From Hemicentrotus pulcherrimus (Eukaryota; Echinodermata; Echinoidea; Camarodonta; Strongylocentrotidae): a DNA stretch of 64,000 bases. Below, in pieces: positions 61,601-64,000 of the stretch. Within the stretch, counting starts at the first letter, position 1. Each line of letters begins with the position of its first letter. The translations under genes and the position numbers were made by a program. The stretch covers positions 247,608-311,607 of the forward strand of contig BEXV01000053.1 in the NCBI GenBank assembly GCA_003118195.1, in the 5' to 3' direction. The notes beneath the pieces are model-generated. The model saw nothing but the letters and a program-made list of their open reading frames with translations, did no database searches and had not been told where the DNA came from.

Positions 61601-63584
61601 AGGCTGATGGCGATCTATAACAAGACAGAAGCTCGGTCAACAGGAACACTCAAAAGTGGAAAGAAATTCAAGGTAAATTTGTAAAGATTCATGAAATTAT
61701 TCTGATTTGATTTAATTAGATTTGATTTCCATTAACAAAATAAAATGTAGGTATGCAAAACAAAATATGTATCTATACATAGACATGACAGAAAGCTCCC
61801 AGAAAGCATGGAAACGATTACACTGAGATAACATAACCAGACATATCAGAATGGACCATCTTTATTCACATCATTACTGATGTTATTGCAGTTAATAGCG
61901 TTGTCATGGTTATGTAATTCTATTTGTTACCCACAGAAATCTGACTTGCTATCCAATCGCAAGCTAAGGCACGAGGGCGAGCTGTACTGGAAGAACGCTA
62001 GAGCCAAACTGACGGAGGTCCATGGGGTGCTTCTTACAGATGTTCTTCTGCTACTCACTGAGAATAATGGAAAATTTACCTTCGCATCACAGGATAACAA
62101 GGTATGAAAATCCCATCAATTTGCCCCATAGAAATCTCCTAAATCACACAAAATAACAACTGTTTACAACATTTCATTGTACCTTATATTTAATATGAAA
62201 AGATTTAAGAATAGGACTGTAGTTGTATTGTGTATGTTGCCATAGCAAATGCTCTATTCTTTGAAATCTAAGGAAGGGGTAAGTGAGAATTTATGGAGTG
62301 ATTTGGGAGCTTACATTAACATAAAAAAGTTCAAGGTACTCTAAAGGGCTATTCAAATATCACTTCAAAAGCTCAGGATAGGCACTAGAAACTTTCTCAA
62401 ACTGATTTGAAAATATGTTATTAAACACCAGTTCTTTGACAATTTTTGCTAGTAACCGCAAAGTCTATAAAATCTTTTTTCATGAAATGTAAATATAAAA
62501 AAAGCAAATCTATAAAACTTTTAAAAGTCACACTAGAATATGATCTTAAACATCTTAAAATGTGCCTTTTTTAAAGGATCTGTGATAAAAACATCTTTAA
62601 CTTTTATAAATGTAATGCTTCCTGGGAGAAATTTCAATAATTTGAACATATTTGTGGCTTACACCCAGTAAATAAGATCGATTGATCGATCTGTAATTGA
62701 AAAACAAGTTTTTTTCTGACTTGTTCTTCAATTACAGATCGATCAATCAAACTTATTTACTTGGTGTAAGCCACAAATATGTTCAAATTATTAAAAACCT
62801 CTTTGTTTTGTTTCTTTGTTCTGCCAGCCTCCTGTTATCCCTCTGTTCAAGCTGATGGTCCGAGATGTAGCCATTGATCCTAAGAGCGTTTACCTTATCA
62901 GTCAGAACAAGGCTGGTCCTGAGATGTACGAGGTCATGTGTACGTCTGAACACACCCGACGGGAATGGAAGAAGAGACTGTTAGAAGCCATCGAACAATG
63001 TCCTCCTGATGGTAAGATTGTTAAAGATGTGAATGGCAATTACAATGTTACTAGGGAAGTCAAATGGGACAGTTAAGAGGAAGTGGGGAAGAAAATCAAT
63101 TTATGAGTACTGAAATGGGCATATTCCCATACCGAGGTTGCAAGTTACTTAACATATACCTATGCAGCATTTGATACTGCACATGATATGTTTACAGAAA
63201 ACATCAAATTGGAGAATTGTTACACTGGTATTTACAAAATGTGATGATGATAATGATACATTTCTCTTATCTAGCGGTTCACATACAAATTTGCTTATAA
63301 TAACAAGTGACAATGGGGTTTGTGTATTGATATAAACTAAAACTGGAATGTCAAATTTCAGTCTCAAAAATTTCTCTATTTTAAATGATATAGGTAGTCA
63401 CAACAGTATCTTGACACTTTTCAAGTTTAATAGCTAACGTAACGTCTTGTATTAGAATAGTGAGTTATCTACTTATCCTCTTTTTAATCTTTAGTTCCAC
63501 TGGACACAGGAATAGATAATAACAATGAGGAGGAAGAGAGAAAGAAAGCTGAGGAGAGAGCACTCAGGATCAAGAAACTTCTAG
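7449..63584 (+). CDS. ARHGEF2-like: Lbc-type Rho guanine-nucleotide exchange factor, 24 exons, both ends open
   Basis: Joined exons encode a RhoGEF of the ARHGEF2/ARHGEF28/AKAP13/ARHGEF18 group. Such proteins load GTP onto RhoA through a DH domain helped by a PH domain, in the cytoplasm and at cytoskeletal or junctional sites. Seen here in order: acidic Ser-rich N-terminus, Lys/Glu-rich stretch, C1 zinc finger, Ser/Thr linker, an SVESLVDE segment, DH beginning at RQDVIFEFIKTEKHHLRTL, PH, then a charged helix. All 24 junctions keep frame if one 80-bp duplication in the C1 exon is discounted. By eye the DH-PH region looks closest to ARHGEF2 (for example the QFDGENGDRMK stretch). It may equally be the single invertebrate ancestor of all four vertebrate genes. 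The true start may lie before the window, or at the ATG at 7463. The 3' end runs out of the window after a phase-1 exon. No ankyrin repeats or PKA-anchoring helix were recognised. Confidence 0.92.
7885..9341. other. Intron 1
   Basis: Apart from the inverted-repeat element at 8039-8211 and a CT-rich tract at 8900-9190, I see nothing definite in it. The reading frames from 8850 and 8954 are CT-repeat translations. Confidence 0.7.
8039..8211 (+). mobile_element. Short inverted-repeat element of the TCAAACCTG family
   Basis: It begins with CAATCAAACCTG and ends CAGGTTTGACTGG, an imperfect terminal inverted repeat. Inside, GTGGCC/TTTGTAGACAGGTGGTC motifs recur. Related copies lie near 11121, 28465, 37037 and 38145. 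It is non-coding and non-autonomous. Confidence 0.7.
9342..9418 (+). CDS. RhoGEF exon 2: Ser-rich linker with two possible donors
   Basis: It follows TTTTTTCTCAG and completes the Ser codon left by the previous exon. It encodes KSMLNLDATGKESNSGKS and continues to RRSNQ. The 3' end is at 9418 before GTAATG. A second, stronger-looking donor (G|GTAAGG) lies inside at 9370. Both leave phase 1, so either joins the next exon in frame, differing by 16 residues. Confidence 0.75.
9419..10160. other. Intron 2 with (GAT)n repeat
   Basis: A GAT/GAC trinucleotide tract spans about 9455-9570. Its translations (poly-Asp on one strand, poly-His on the other) are not genes: the exon frame hits a stop just past the donor. 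The remainder is plain AT-rich intron. Confidence 0.75.
10161..10189 (+). CDS. RhoGEF exon 3: 29-nt microexon
   Basis: Bounded by TAACTATAG and GTAAGG, it encodes the end of a Gly codon then RRDSVTAMQ, entering in phase 1 and leaving in phase 0. RRDS is another basophilic-kinase type site. Small size makes the call rest on the two good splice sites and matching phase. Confidence 0.65.
11121..11290 (+). mobile_element. TCAAACCTG-family element, degraded copy
   Basis: Begins ACAGTCAAACCTGCCTTTG and keeps the repeated GTGGCCACCT and CACCTGTCT motifs. The right end is degenerate (GACAGGTTCC near 11280-11290). Confidence 0.55.
12044..12784. other. Assembly gap (741 N)
   Basis: Unsequenced. Reading frames that cross it are meaningless. 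A tandem repeat on its right edge suggests that a repeat array caused the gap. Confidence 0.99.
12785..12935. repeat. 75-bp diverged tandem repeat at the gap edge
   Basis: TCATTGTAG at 12785 and TCATTGTATAG at 12860 start two similar units that share AGACTAGAAA; a third, weaker unit begins near 12915. The array probably continues into the gap. Confidence 0.6.
17630..17777 (+). CDS. RhoGEF exon 4: Ser-rich and basic N-terminal segment
   Basis: It follows CTTCCTGCAG and ends before GTAAAT, phase 0 to phase 1. The 49 codons include KQNEEYGLDREESALRED, a pentaserine run and LRRQKKNN. GC-rich codons stand out from the flanking intron. No domain is recognised; it looks like a disordered linker. 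Confidence 0.85.
18399..18701. repeat. Direct repeat pair of about 100 bp
   Basis: The copies at about 18399-18511 and 18606-18701 share TTGGCAAAATATTT, ACAGGATATGTAAG and GCAATAGCAAGTGCCATCA. The first copy has a 9-base insertion. The stretch between them also repeats CTATTTCTCTTTTATGGCT. Confidence 0.8.
20334..20470. repeat. Short hairpin element, AGAAGGG/CCCTTCT family (two linked copies)
   Basis: GAGCCAGAAGGGCGTT and GATAGAAGGGCGTTAACTC face ATACCCTTCTGCCTCT and ATACCCTTCTGGCTG. The tail ACAGATGATAGG is shared with other family members at 22697, 40262 and 46400. Confidence 0.65.
20736..20868 (+). repeat. Purine-rich GAA/GAG tract, open for acidic protein but phase-incompatible
   Basis: An AG precedes 20736, and a frame runs Glu/Asp-rich to a GTAAAT-like donor at 20868. 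It would need phase 2 input, whereas exon 4 leaves phase 1, and including it breaks the join to the exon at 22902. I treat it as a microsatellite in the intron. Confidence 0.5.
21652..21948. mobile_element. Foldback MITE, 297 bp, long inverted repeats
   Basis: Starts GGTGGTATTCTCGAATGC and ends GCTTTCGAGAATACCACC, with inverted similarity continuing about 85 bases inward (CCAAGTGTCATATGAATAT against ATATTCATATAGACACTTGG). The AT-rich centre is itself partly palindromic. No coding sequence. Confidence 0.85.
22218..22622 (+). mobile_element. TTAA-flanked inverted-repeat element, full-length copy
   Basis: The same perfect 18-base termini as at 2823-3196 (TTAAAGGTAAAGACCAGT). At 405 bp it carries an internal segment with CACGTGTTGCGCACGTG absent from the first copy. 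The minus-strand frames inside it are incidental. Confidence 0.88.
22697..22790. repeat. Short hairpin element, AGAAGGG/CCCTTCT family
   Basis: AGAGCAAGAAGGG pairs with CCTTTCTTGCTCT across TTTTAACTCTGTTAACT, followed by GAGCAGATAATA. This is the clearest stem-loop of the family. Confidence 0.7.
22902..23043 (+). CDS. RhoGEF exon 5: Pro/Val-rich then acidic segment
   Basis: The open frame encodes PRLVGLKPQVDPVRPRVDPL and ends IFDFEEEDDED before GTAAGT, leaving phase 2. The next exon supplies the final base of a Phe codon. The acceptor is uncertain: AG sites giving starts at 22902, 22908 and 22914 all accept the phase-1 end of exon 4. A pyrimidine tract lies just upstream. No domain is recognised. 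Confidence 0.7.
23862..24135 (-). mobile_element. TTAA-family element in reverse orientation, diverged
   Basis: Begins TTAAAGATAAAGTTGAGTTC, the reverse complement of the right ends of the copies at 1-229 and 53032-53429. It ends near CCAGAACTCAACTT with the terminal TTAA lost or mutated. Confidence 0.7.
24277..24445. other. Assembly gap (169 N) at simple repeats
   Basis: Bounded by a C-run plus A-run and by (GT)n, so sequencing through simple repeats probably failed. Confidence 0.99.
24911..25044 (+). CDS. RhoGEF exon 6: Ser/Gly-rich then basic segment
   Basis: It follows ATCACTTCAG and ends before GTAAGT, phase 2 to phase 1. It encodes SSENDESGGSGSLSAEHRR and later LSLTEFLADPRNFDG. It completes the acidic stretch of the previous exon (DEDF-SSEND). 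No named domain. Confidence 0.88.
25458..25534 (+). CDS. RhoGEF exon 7: basic linker before the C1 region
   Basis: Bounded by ATCTTCTCTAG and GTCAGT, phase 1 to phase 0. It encodes KEMERGNSVLRKFSFLKVGG then QRREKK. RKFS is a possible basophilic-kinase site. The Lys/Arg end leads into the Lys/Glu-rich next exon. Confidence 0.85.
25535..26431. other. Intron 7
   Basis: TA repeats at about 25595-25620 and CT repeats at 25775-25815; otherwise nothing recognised. Confidence 0.7.
26432..26692 (+). CDS. RhoGEF exon 8: Lys/Glu-rich segment and first half of the C1 domain, broken by an 80-bp duplication
   Basis: It follows CATCTGCAG and ends before GTAAGT. The product runs KEKEKDKEKEKDEKKEKEKE, then ERVKDSSKQ, then the C1 start with H-x12-C-x2-C (HNF...TKCNYC) and QALQC. 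A perfect 80-bp tandem duplication (26477-26556 and 26557-26636) shifts the frame: read straight through, the frame stops at 26582-26584. Counting only one copy restores frame and a full C1 half. Either the duplicate is an assembly artefact or a piece is removed as a small intron starting at GTAAAG 26501. Confidence 0.85.
26477..26636. repeat. Perfect 80-bp tandem duplication inside the C1 exon
   Basis: 26477-26556 is repeated without a mismatch at 26557-26636, with two further matching bases at the junction. 80 is not a multiple of three. Confidence 0.97.
27145..27235. mobile_element. Foldback element with 29-base inverted repeats
   Basis: TACCGTAAATCTCTGTGTAT... is answered by the inverted copy ending ATACACGGAGATTTACGGTA, one mismatch in 29 bases, loop of about 33. 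Likely a deletion-derived MITE. Confidence 0.85.
27263..27440. mobile_element. GC-richer foldback element next to the previous one
   Basis: CAAATAACGCAC at the left is matched by GTGCGTTATTTG at the right. Inverted similarity continues inward (GAATGCAGTACGCGAGAGGTTTCTT against AAGAAACCGAGCGAACACTGCATT, imperfect). No coding sequence. Confidence 0.75.
28176..28255 (+). CDS. RhoGEF exon 9: second half of the C1 domain
   Basis: Bounded by TTGATTTCAG and GTAAGT, phase 1 to phase 0. With the previous exon it gives C-Q-I-C-x4-H-x3-C-x6-C (CYANVHNSSCKDNVAPC), then TRLTKHPKS. This is the zinc-binding pattern of atypical C1 domains of the Lbc group, which serve in localisation or protein contacts rather than classical phorbol ester binding (family knowledge). 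The H-x3-C spacing is one residue longer than the usual H-x2-C. Confidence 0.92.
28895..29056. mobile_element. Foldback palindrome, 162 bp
   Basis: Left arm TTCACAGAGGAGGTTTGTCG and right arm ending CGACAAACCTCCTTTGTGAA are inverted copies. Pairing continues through AACCTAGGTTTAT and CGTCATATGA to a centre near TTTGTCTGAACC. Non-coding; the minus-strand frame over it merely reflects the palindrome. Confidence 0.9.
29505..29575. repeat. Short hairpin element, diverged copy
   Basis: GGAGCCAGAAAGGCTC, then ACACAGAGTTAAACACC and ATTCTAGTTCTCC, then AAATGATA. Matches the layout of the AGAAGGG/CCCTTCT family. Confidence 0.5.
32038..32115 (+). CDS. Candidate alternative exon of the RhoGEF gene (cassette or first coding exon)
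   Basis: The frame ends with KHISKS at a perfect GTAAGT donor in phase 0, exactly what the exon at 37533 requires. Two readings are possible. As an internal exon after GATGTTTCAG (start 32038) it is 78 nt and phase 0/0, fitting between the C1 exon and 37533. As a first exon, the ATG at 32056 has A at -3 and G at +4 and gives MDNTNGIYQRTSHTKHISKS; an ATG at 32029 is also in frame, with a stop at 32008. The first-exon reading would make a product lacking the N-terminus and C1. Confidence 0.5.
32568..32775 (+). repeat. Diverged interspersed repeat, related to 21957-22165
   Basis: Shared stretches include ACCAAAG, TGGGTTCC, TTGCG/GTGCG and GTAATATTC, in the same order and spacing. The 88-residue frame at 32562 lies inside it and is not supported as a gene. 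Confidence 0.5.
34489..34572 (+). CDS. Weak candidate cassette exon, phase 0/0
   Basis: Between CACACAACAG and GTCATG an 84-nt open frame encodes KTLFKPSCALTIHRKACLEA and VWNCEQ. It would insert between the C1 exon and 37533 without changing frame. The donor is poor and there is no pyrimidine tract. It resembles a C1-type C-x4-H-x3-C motif, possibly by chance. Confidence 0.2.
35705..35793 (+). CDS. Candidate alternative 3' exon (penultimate)
   Basis: A strong acceptor (TTGTTTTTGCATTGTAG) and a GTAAGT donor bound an open frame of 29 codons, YLPISNPSDVSAPLLVPSTL then PDFAVVKHF, entering in phase 2 and leaving in phase 1. It joins the exon at 35920 in frame. No upstream neighbour leaves phase 2 within this intron, so the donating exon is unknown. 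Confidence 0.55.
35920..36026 (+). CDS. Candidate alternative terminal exon with stop
   Basis: After TTCTCATCCAG the frame completes an Ala codon and encodes GPSDNSIETLSSSATTASAA then TVRHTPEPAKTSVS and TGA at 36024. The Ser/Thr/Ala-rich composition with good codon bias suggests a real coding tail. It could end a truncated, DH-less RhoGEF isoform, or belong to a small gene nested in this intron. Confidence 0.5.
36027..37385 (+). other. Possible 3' untranslated region of the alternative terminal exon
   Basis: From the TGA to past AATAAA at 37360-37365. No further coding exon is visible. A TCAAACCTG-like fragment (37037-37095) lies in it. The transcript end is inferred only from the polyadenylation signal. 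Confidence 0.35.
37360..37365 (+). terminator. Possible polyadenylation signal AATAAA
   Basis: Canonical hexamer 1.3 kb after the candidate stop at 36024, followed by AT/GT-rich sequence. Such hexamers are frequent in AT-rich introns. Confidence 0.3.
37533..37590 (+). CDS. RhoGEF exon 10: linker
   Basis: Bounded by CTTCTTTGCAG and GTAAGT, phase 0 to phase 1; encodes LSRVTGNVMRDKLTKNTGG. Short basic linker between C1 and DH. Confidence 0.85.
37591..38548. other. Intron 10 with a TCAAACCTG-family element
   Basis: Element at 38145-38328; a C-run at 37866-37876. No other feature. Confidence 0.7.
38145..38328 (+). mobile_element. TCAAACCTG-family element, near-complete
   Basis: CCAGTCAAACCTGTATAATA at the left; AAAGGTTTGCCTGTAT at the right. 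Internal GTGGCCACTATATGCAGGTGG motifs match the copies at 8039 and 11121. Confidence 0.7.
38549..38622 (+). CDS. RhoGEF exon 11: Arg/Ser-rich linker
   Basis: Bounded by CTTCATCAG and GTAAGA, phase 1 to phase 0; encodes GYSQSMREKTRPNSILNSTK then PFQP. The REKTRPNS stretch resembles the RERP-SS region between C1 and DH in AKAP13-type proteins, a plausible phosphorylation or docking segment. Confidence 0.88.
38623..40456. other. Intron 11
   Basis: AT repeat at 39421-39440 and a hairpin-family copy at 40262-40375. No exon seen. Confidence 0.7.
40262..40375. repeat. Short hairpin element, AGAAGGG/CCCTTCT family
   Basis: GGAGACAGAAGGGCATTATC, then ATATCCTTCTGCTTCTCAGC and AGATGATAG. Same order of motifs as at 20334 and 22697. 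Confidence 0.6.
40457..40515 (+). CDS. RhoGEF exon 12: Ser/Gly/Pro linker
   Basis: Bounded by CATGTTTAG and GTAAGT, phase 0 to phase 2; encodes MSFQPPGSSSDVRSPGGNAG. Continues the Ser-rich linker. Confidence 0.82.
43070..43123 (+). CDS. Candidate 54-nt cassette exon, phase 2/2
   Basis: An AG after a pyrimidine-rich stretch and a perfect GTAAGT donor bound 17 codons (IELGKWHWNRVAIKLGV). Entry and exit phases equal those of the flanking exons 12 and 13, so it could be inserted without breaking the frame. No family similarity was recognised. Confidence 0.35.
46400..46465. repeat. Short hairpin element, AGAAGGG/CCCTTCT family, diverged
   Basis: AGAGCCAGAAGAGTGTGAG, then CCATTCTGTCTGTTAGCAGA and CGATAAA. 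Another reverse-oriented copy lies at 54328-54385. Confidence 0.5.
48908..48981 (+). CDS. Candidate alternative start: 5' extension of exon 13
   Basis: The ATG at 48908 sits in AACCACCATG, an ideal start context, and a stop at 48896 closes the frame just upstream. Translation gives MLKVPKLSHRLSFSFDNIAT then LGIG and runs without interruption into exon 13. This would be a first exon of a short isoform beginning just before the DH domain, similar to short products known for AKAP13 and ARHGEF18. The internal acceptor at 48981 is used in the long form. A promoter upstream is inferred, not seen. Confidence 0.6.
48982..49038 (+). CDS. RhoGEF exon 13: acidic segment
   Basis: After GGTATTGGCAG, ending before GTGAGT; phase 2 to phase 2. 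Encodes TIEENEENDGGPGSPPKTG, acidic then Pro/Gly-rich. It joins exon 12 (Gly codon split) and exon 14 (Gly codon split). Confidence 0.85.
49108..49546. other. Assembly gap (439 N)
   Basis: Left edge is a run of G; right edge is a hairpin. All frames across it are artefacts. Confidence 0.99.
49547..49628. repeat. Hairpin with about 35-base arms at the gap edge
   Basis: TAAGCGTGAAGAAAATGGTC and its inverted copy GACCATTTTCTTCACGCTTA, nearly perfect, with a short GTAGC-containing loop. Possibly a foldback element, or a chimeric join at the gap. Confidence 0.85.
49848..49912. repeat. Interspersed fragment with TATATAGCGCTTA motif
   Basis: An AATAATAATAA run leads to TTATATAGCGCTTAA and CTAAGTGCTTTACAGAT, a pattern I associate with SINE-like fragments in marine invertebrates (recalled, not searched). 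Confidence 0.45.
51685..51832 (+). CDS. RhoGEF exon 14: pre-DH helical acidic segment
   Basis: Bounded by AATCTTCAG and GTAAGC, phase 2 to phase 0. Contains SYSVESLVDE and later WEFMDDEDL, PESWSVMAEKK. The order SVESL-(I/V)-DE ... acidic ... ESWS ... KK matches the region directly before the DH domain in AKAP13/ARHGEF18-type proteins. Confidence 0.95.
51853..52753. promoter_or_regulatory. Six perfect DR1-type AGGTCA direct repeats
   Basis: AGGTCAAAGGTCA, the DR1 consensus bound by RXR, HNF4 and COUP-TF class nuclear receptors, occurs exactly on the plus strand at 52353, 52384, 52575 and 52741, and on the minus strand at 51853-51865 and 52004-52016. Four are carried by the interspersed repeat at 52132-52920. 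Function is inferred from the motif alone. Confidence 0.4.
52132..52920 (+). mobile_element. Interspersed repeat with internal near-tandem units
   Basis: Begins TTTTGTCTCGCCTGCTGCG and ends with GCAGGCGAGACCGC; the ends are inverted (GTCTCGCCTGC against GCAGGCGAGAC). Inside, a unit of about 200 bp recurs, marked by CTTAACCTAAGGTTAAGTTT, TATAATTTTGAAAGTATAAG and AAGGTCAAAGGTCATTT. No coding sequence. Resembles a repeat I associate with sea urchin DNA. Confidence 0.75.
53032..53429 (+). mobile_element. TTAA-flanked inverted-repeat element
   Basis: Starts TTAAAGAGAAGGTTGAGTTC and ends AGAACTCAACTTATCTTAA. The right half matches the copies at 1-229 and 22218-22622; the left half matches the reverse copy at 23862-24135. 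Confidence 0.85.
54328..54385. repeat. Short hairpin element, reverse orientation, diverged
   Basis: ACCCTTCTGACCC, CTGTCTGCTAAGAGCCAGAA and AGATGTTAACAC reproduce family motifs in altered order. Confidence 0.4.
54600..54651 (+). CDS. RhoGEF exon 15: start of the DH domain
   Basis: Bounded by CTTATCATAG and GTAAGT, phase 0 to phase 1. Encodes TMRKMSSKEIKRQDVIF, the beginning of DH conserved region 1; KRQDVI(F/Y) is the usual first helix of Lbc-type DH domains. Confidence 0.95.
54652..57157. other. Intron 15 with a TTAA element
   Basis: A 557-bp inverted-repeat element lies at 55078-55634; the rest is plain AT-rich intron. Confidence 0.7.
55078..55634. mobile_element. TTAA-flanked inverted-repeat element, second subfamily
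   Basis: TTAAAGGGATAGTGAGTTCT and AGAACTCAACTATCCCTTTAA form the ends. The terminal repeat shares GAGTTCTG with the other family, while the 549-bp body differs. No coding capacity. Confidence 0.85.
57158..57210 (+). CDS. RhoGEF exon 16: DH conserved region 1
   Basis: After TTTGAAACAG, before GTTTGT; phase 1 to phase 0. With exon 15 gives VIFEFIKTEKHHLRTLKIM, including the conserved Glu that contacts Rho switch I in DH domains. Confidence 0.95.
57211..57624. other. Intron 16
   Basis: A short open stretch at 57434-57515 after GGTTCAG is phase-incompatible with exon 17 and is treated as intron. A CT repeat (57597-57622) forms the pyrimidine tract of the next acceptor. Confidence 0.7.
57625..57798 (+). 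CDS. RhoGEF exon 17: DH helices
   Basis: After CTCTATCTCTTCAG, before GTCAGT; 58 codons, phase 0/0. Encodes IFSYGMQNELHMDHGLIKKV and FPMLDEIVDIASKFYDKLQK, then ERIGDILVDQ. This follows the order of AKAP13 (LF..GM..ELH....V..LFP..DEL.DI) and ARHGEF2. Confidence 0.97.
57799..58984. other. Intron 17
   Basis: TA repeat at 58778-58798. The 103-residue frame at 58493 is not supported by splice sites or composition. Nothing else recognised. Confidence 0.7.
58985..59110 (+). CDS. RhoGEF exon 18: DH conserved region 2
   Basis: After ATCTTTAG, before GTAGCA; phase 0/0. Encodes FDGENGDRMKMAYGCLCSQQ, NEAKAVYKDLTKTDKRFQAF and IK. The F(S/D)GENG(E/D)RMK and CS..NEA pattern is closest to ARHGEF2 within the group. 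Confidence 0.97.
59111..59672. other. Intron 18, CT-rich
   Basis: A CT-rich tract spans about 59200-59340. The reading frame from 59009 merely runs from exon 18 into it. Confidence 0.75.
59673..59790 (+). CDS. RhoGEF exon 19: DH conserved region 3
   Basis: After GTTGTCACCAG, before GTGAGC; phase 0 to 1. Encodes KCSTNALCRRWTIPECILSV, SSRLTKYQLLIEAIMKPTK. This is the helix that binds Rho switch II. The usual V-T-Q-R-I-T-K-Y-P is here V-S-S-R-L-T-K-Y-Q; the Arg, Lys and Tyr remain. Confidence 0.96.
59791..60497. other. Intron 19 with an inverted-repeat element
   Basis: MITE-like element at 59834-60135; remainder unremarkable. Confidence 0.7.
59834..60135. mobile_element. MITE with GGGG(T)TGGTTCACAAAGAT ends
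   Basis: GGGGTTGGTTCACAAAGATG at the left against ATCTTTGTGAAACACCCCCC at the right. The subterminal AAGTCAAACTTA and TAAGTCCAACTTAG motifs are repeated in both orientations. Non-coding. Confidence 0.8.
60498..60559 (+). CDS. RhoGEF exon 20: DH helix 6 region
   Basis: After CCTTTACAG, before GTAAGT; phase 1 to 0. Encodes AIKSTDKIETQDLTRALDLV then K, matching the E-D-L-(T)-x-A-L-x-L-(V/I)-K motif of the group. Confidence 0.95.
60560..61549. other. Intron 20
   Basis: AT-rich, no feature recognised. Confidence 0.6.
61550..61672 (+). CDS. RhoGEF exon 21: end of DH and DH-PH connector
   Basis: After TGATCTGTAG, before GTAAAT; 41 codons, phase 0/0. Encodes TICHDVNMQVQERERWQRLM, AIYNKTEARSTGTLKSGKKF and K, the long last DH helix running into the PH domain. 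Confidence 0.96.
61937..62101 (+). CDS. RhoGEF exon 22: first half of the PH domain
   Basis: After GTTACCCACAG, before GTATGA; 55 codons, phase 0/0. Encodes KSDLLSNRKLRHEGELYWKN, then LTEVHGVLLTDVLLLLTENN and GKFTFASQDNK. L-x-H-E-G-x-L-x-W-K and L-L-T-D-V-L-L-L-L are hallmarks of this PH subfamily. Confidence 0.97.
62102..62827. other. Intron 22 with a perfect foldback near the acceptor
   Basis: Contains the foldback at 62636-62792, ending 35 bases before exon 23. Otherwise unremarkable. Confidence 0.7.
62636..62792. mobile_element. Foldback, 75-base arms, 35 bases before the exon 23 acceptor
   Basis: AATAATTTGAACATATTTGT and ACAAATATGTTCAAATTATT form the ends; the arms stay nearly complementary to a loop of about 7 bases near TTTTTTC. 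It would form a strong hairpin in the pre-mRNA. Confidence 0.92.
62828..63011 (+). CDS. RhoGEF exon 23: second half of the PH domain
   Basis: After TTGTTCTGCCAG, before GTAAGA; phase 0 to 1. Encodes PPVIPLFKLMVRDVAIDPKS, VYLISQNKAGPEMYEVMCTS and the C-terminal PH helix EWKKRLLEAIEQCPPD with its conserved Trp. The PPVI-L-L-VR and GPEMYE motifs match ARHGEF2. In this subfamily the PH surface can bind active RhoA (family knowledge). Confidence 0.97.
63012..63494. other. Intron 23
   Basis: AT-rich, no feature recognised. The reading frame continuing past 63011 to a stop at 63074 is intron read-through. Confidence 0.7.
63495..63584 (+). CDS. RhoGEF exon 24: start of the charged C-terminal region
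   Basis: After AATCTTTAG, before GTGAGT; phase 1 to 1. Encodes VPLDTGIDNNNEEEERKKAE then ERALRIKKLL, a charged helix that in relatives leads to a coiled coil after the PH domain. The gene continues beyond the window. Confidence 0.93.
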
Positions 63585-64000
63585 GTGAGTAGAAACAAGT
63601 TTTCTGAATTGAAACTATCAGTCCTAAGTCAATGTCATTCTCTCATACAAGTACAGAAATACAAACCCTAAACAGCACTGAGTTATACACTCTGCAAAGC
63701 AGAAGATAATCAAGAAGTAACCCATATTATCTAAGTCAGAATGAATGTGAATGGACATTTCTTATGACTAGCGAATATAATTTTATTGGTTTGGTATGGT
63801 GAGAGATAAAGGTAAAGCCATTCTGATCCATATAAATCATGAATAATAAATGGGTCAAACAAGCTAATGACTCTCCTCAATTGAAAAAGGGGATGCCCCT
63901 CCCATCACAGTGATTATTTCTCTTAAAGATTTTTTTCCTTCATATTATTCTGATGCTTACCTATTGCATAATACATACACAGTGGTGCCAAGCAGTATGA
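63585..64000. other. Intron 24, incomplete
   Basis: Sequence after the last donor to the window end; no feature seen. Confidence 0.7.

Noticed and set aside
1..64000. CRISPR arrays, operons, rRNA genes, viral genes
   Set aside because: No direct-repeat/spacer array, no densely packed genes, and no such sequences seen; the layout is that of an animal gene with introns.

Overview
The window is animal nuclear DNA: AT-rich, with many short coding exons separated by long introns that carry foldback transposons, simple repeats and three assembly gaps. Several intronic repeats resemble families I associate with echinoderm, particularly sea urchin, genomes. The species call is an inference. Nothing in the window looks bacterial or viral.

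Almost the whole window is one plus-strand gene, open at both ends. I traced 24 exons from 7449 to 63584 by matching splice sites and reading phase. They give about 948 complete codons of a Rho guanine-nucleotide exchange factor of the Lbc group (ARHGEF2/GEF-H1, ARHGEF28, AKAP13, ARHGEF18). The order is: a low-complexity acidic and Ser-rich N-terminal part (7449-25534); a Lys/Glu-rich segment leading into a zinc-binding C1 domain (26432-28255); a Ser/Thr-rich linker (37533-40515); an acidic helical segment before the DH domain (48982-51832); the catalytic DH domain (54600-61672); the PH domain (61937-63011); and the start of the charged C-terminal region (63495-63584). The first 7.4 kb holds no exon I can support.

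The linker half of the gene shows signs of alternative transcripts. An ATG with an ideal start context at 48908 reads in frame into the exon at 48982. An ATG-containing, phase-matched exon lies at 32038-32115. A two-exon cassette at 35705-36026 ends in a stop codon and is followed by a possible 3' untranslated region. Together these suggest full-length, short DH-PH and truncated products. None has been tested against transcripts.

Two features inside the gene need checking first. The C1 exon carries a perfect 80-bp tandem duplication that breaks the frame unless it is spliced out or is an assembly error. The intron after 51832 holds six exact AGGTCA direct repeats with 1-bp spacing, four of them inside an interspersed repeat. 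The rest of the intronic sequence is dominated by TTAA-flanked inverted-repeat elements, perfect foldbacks, a family of short hairpins and CT-rich tracts.
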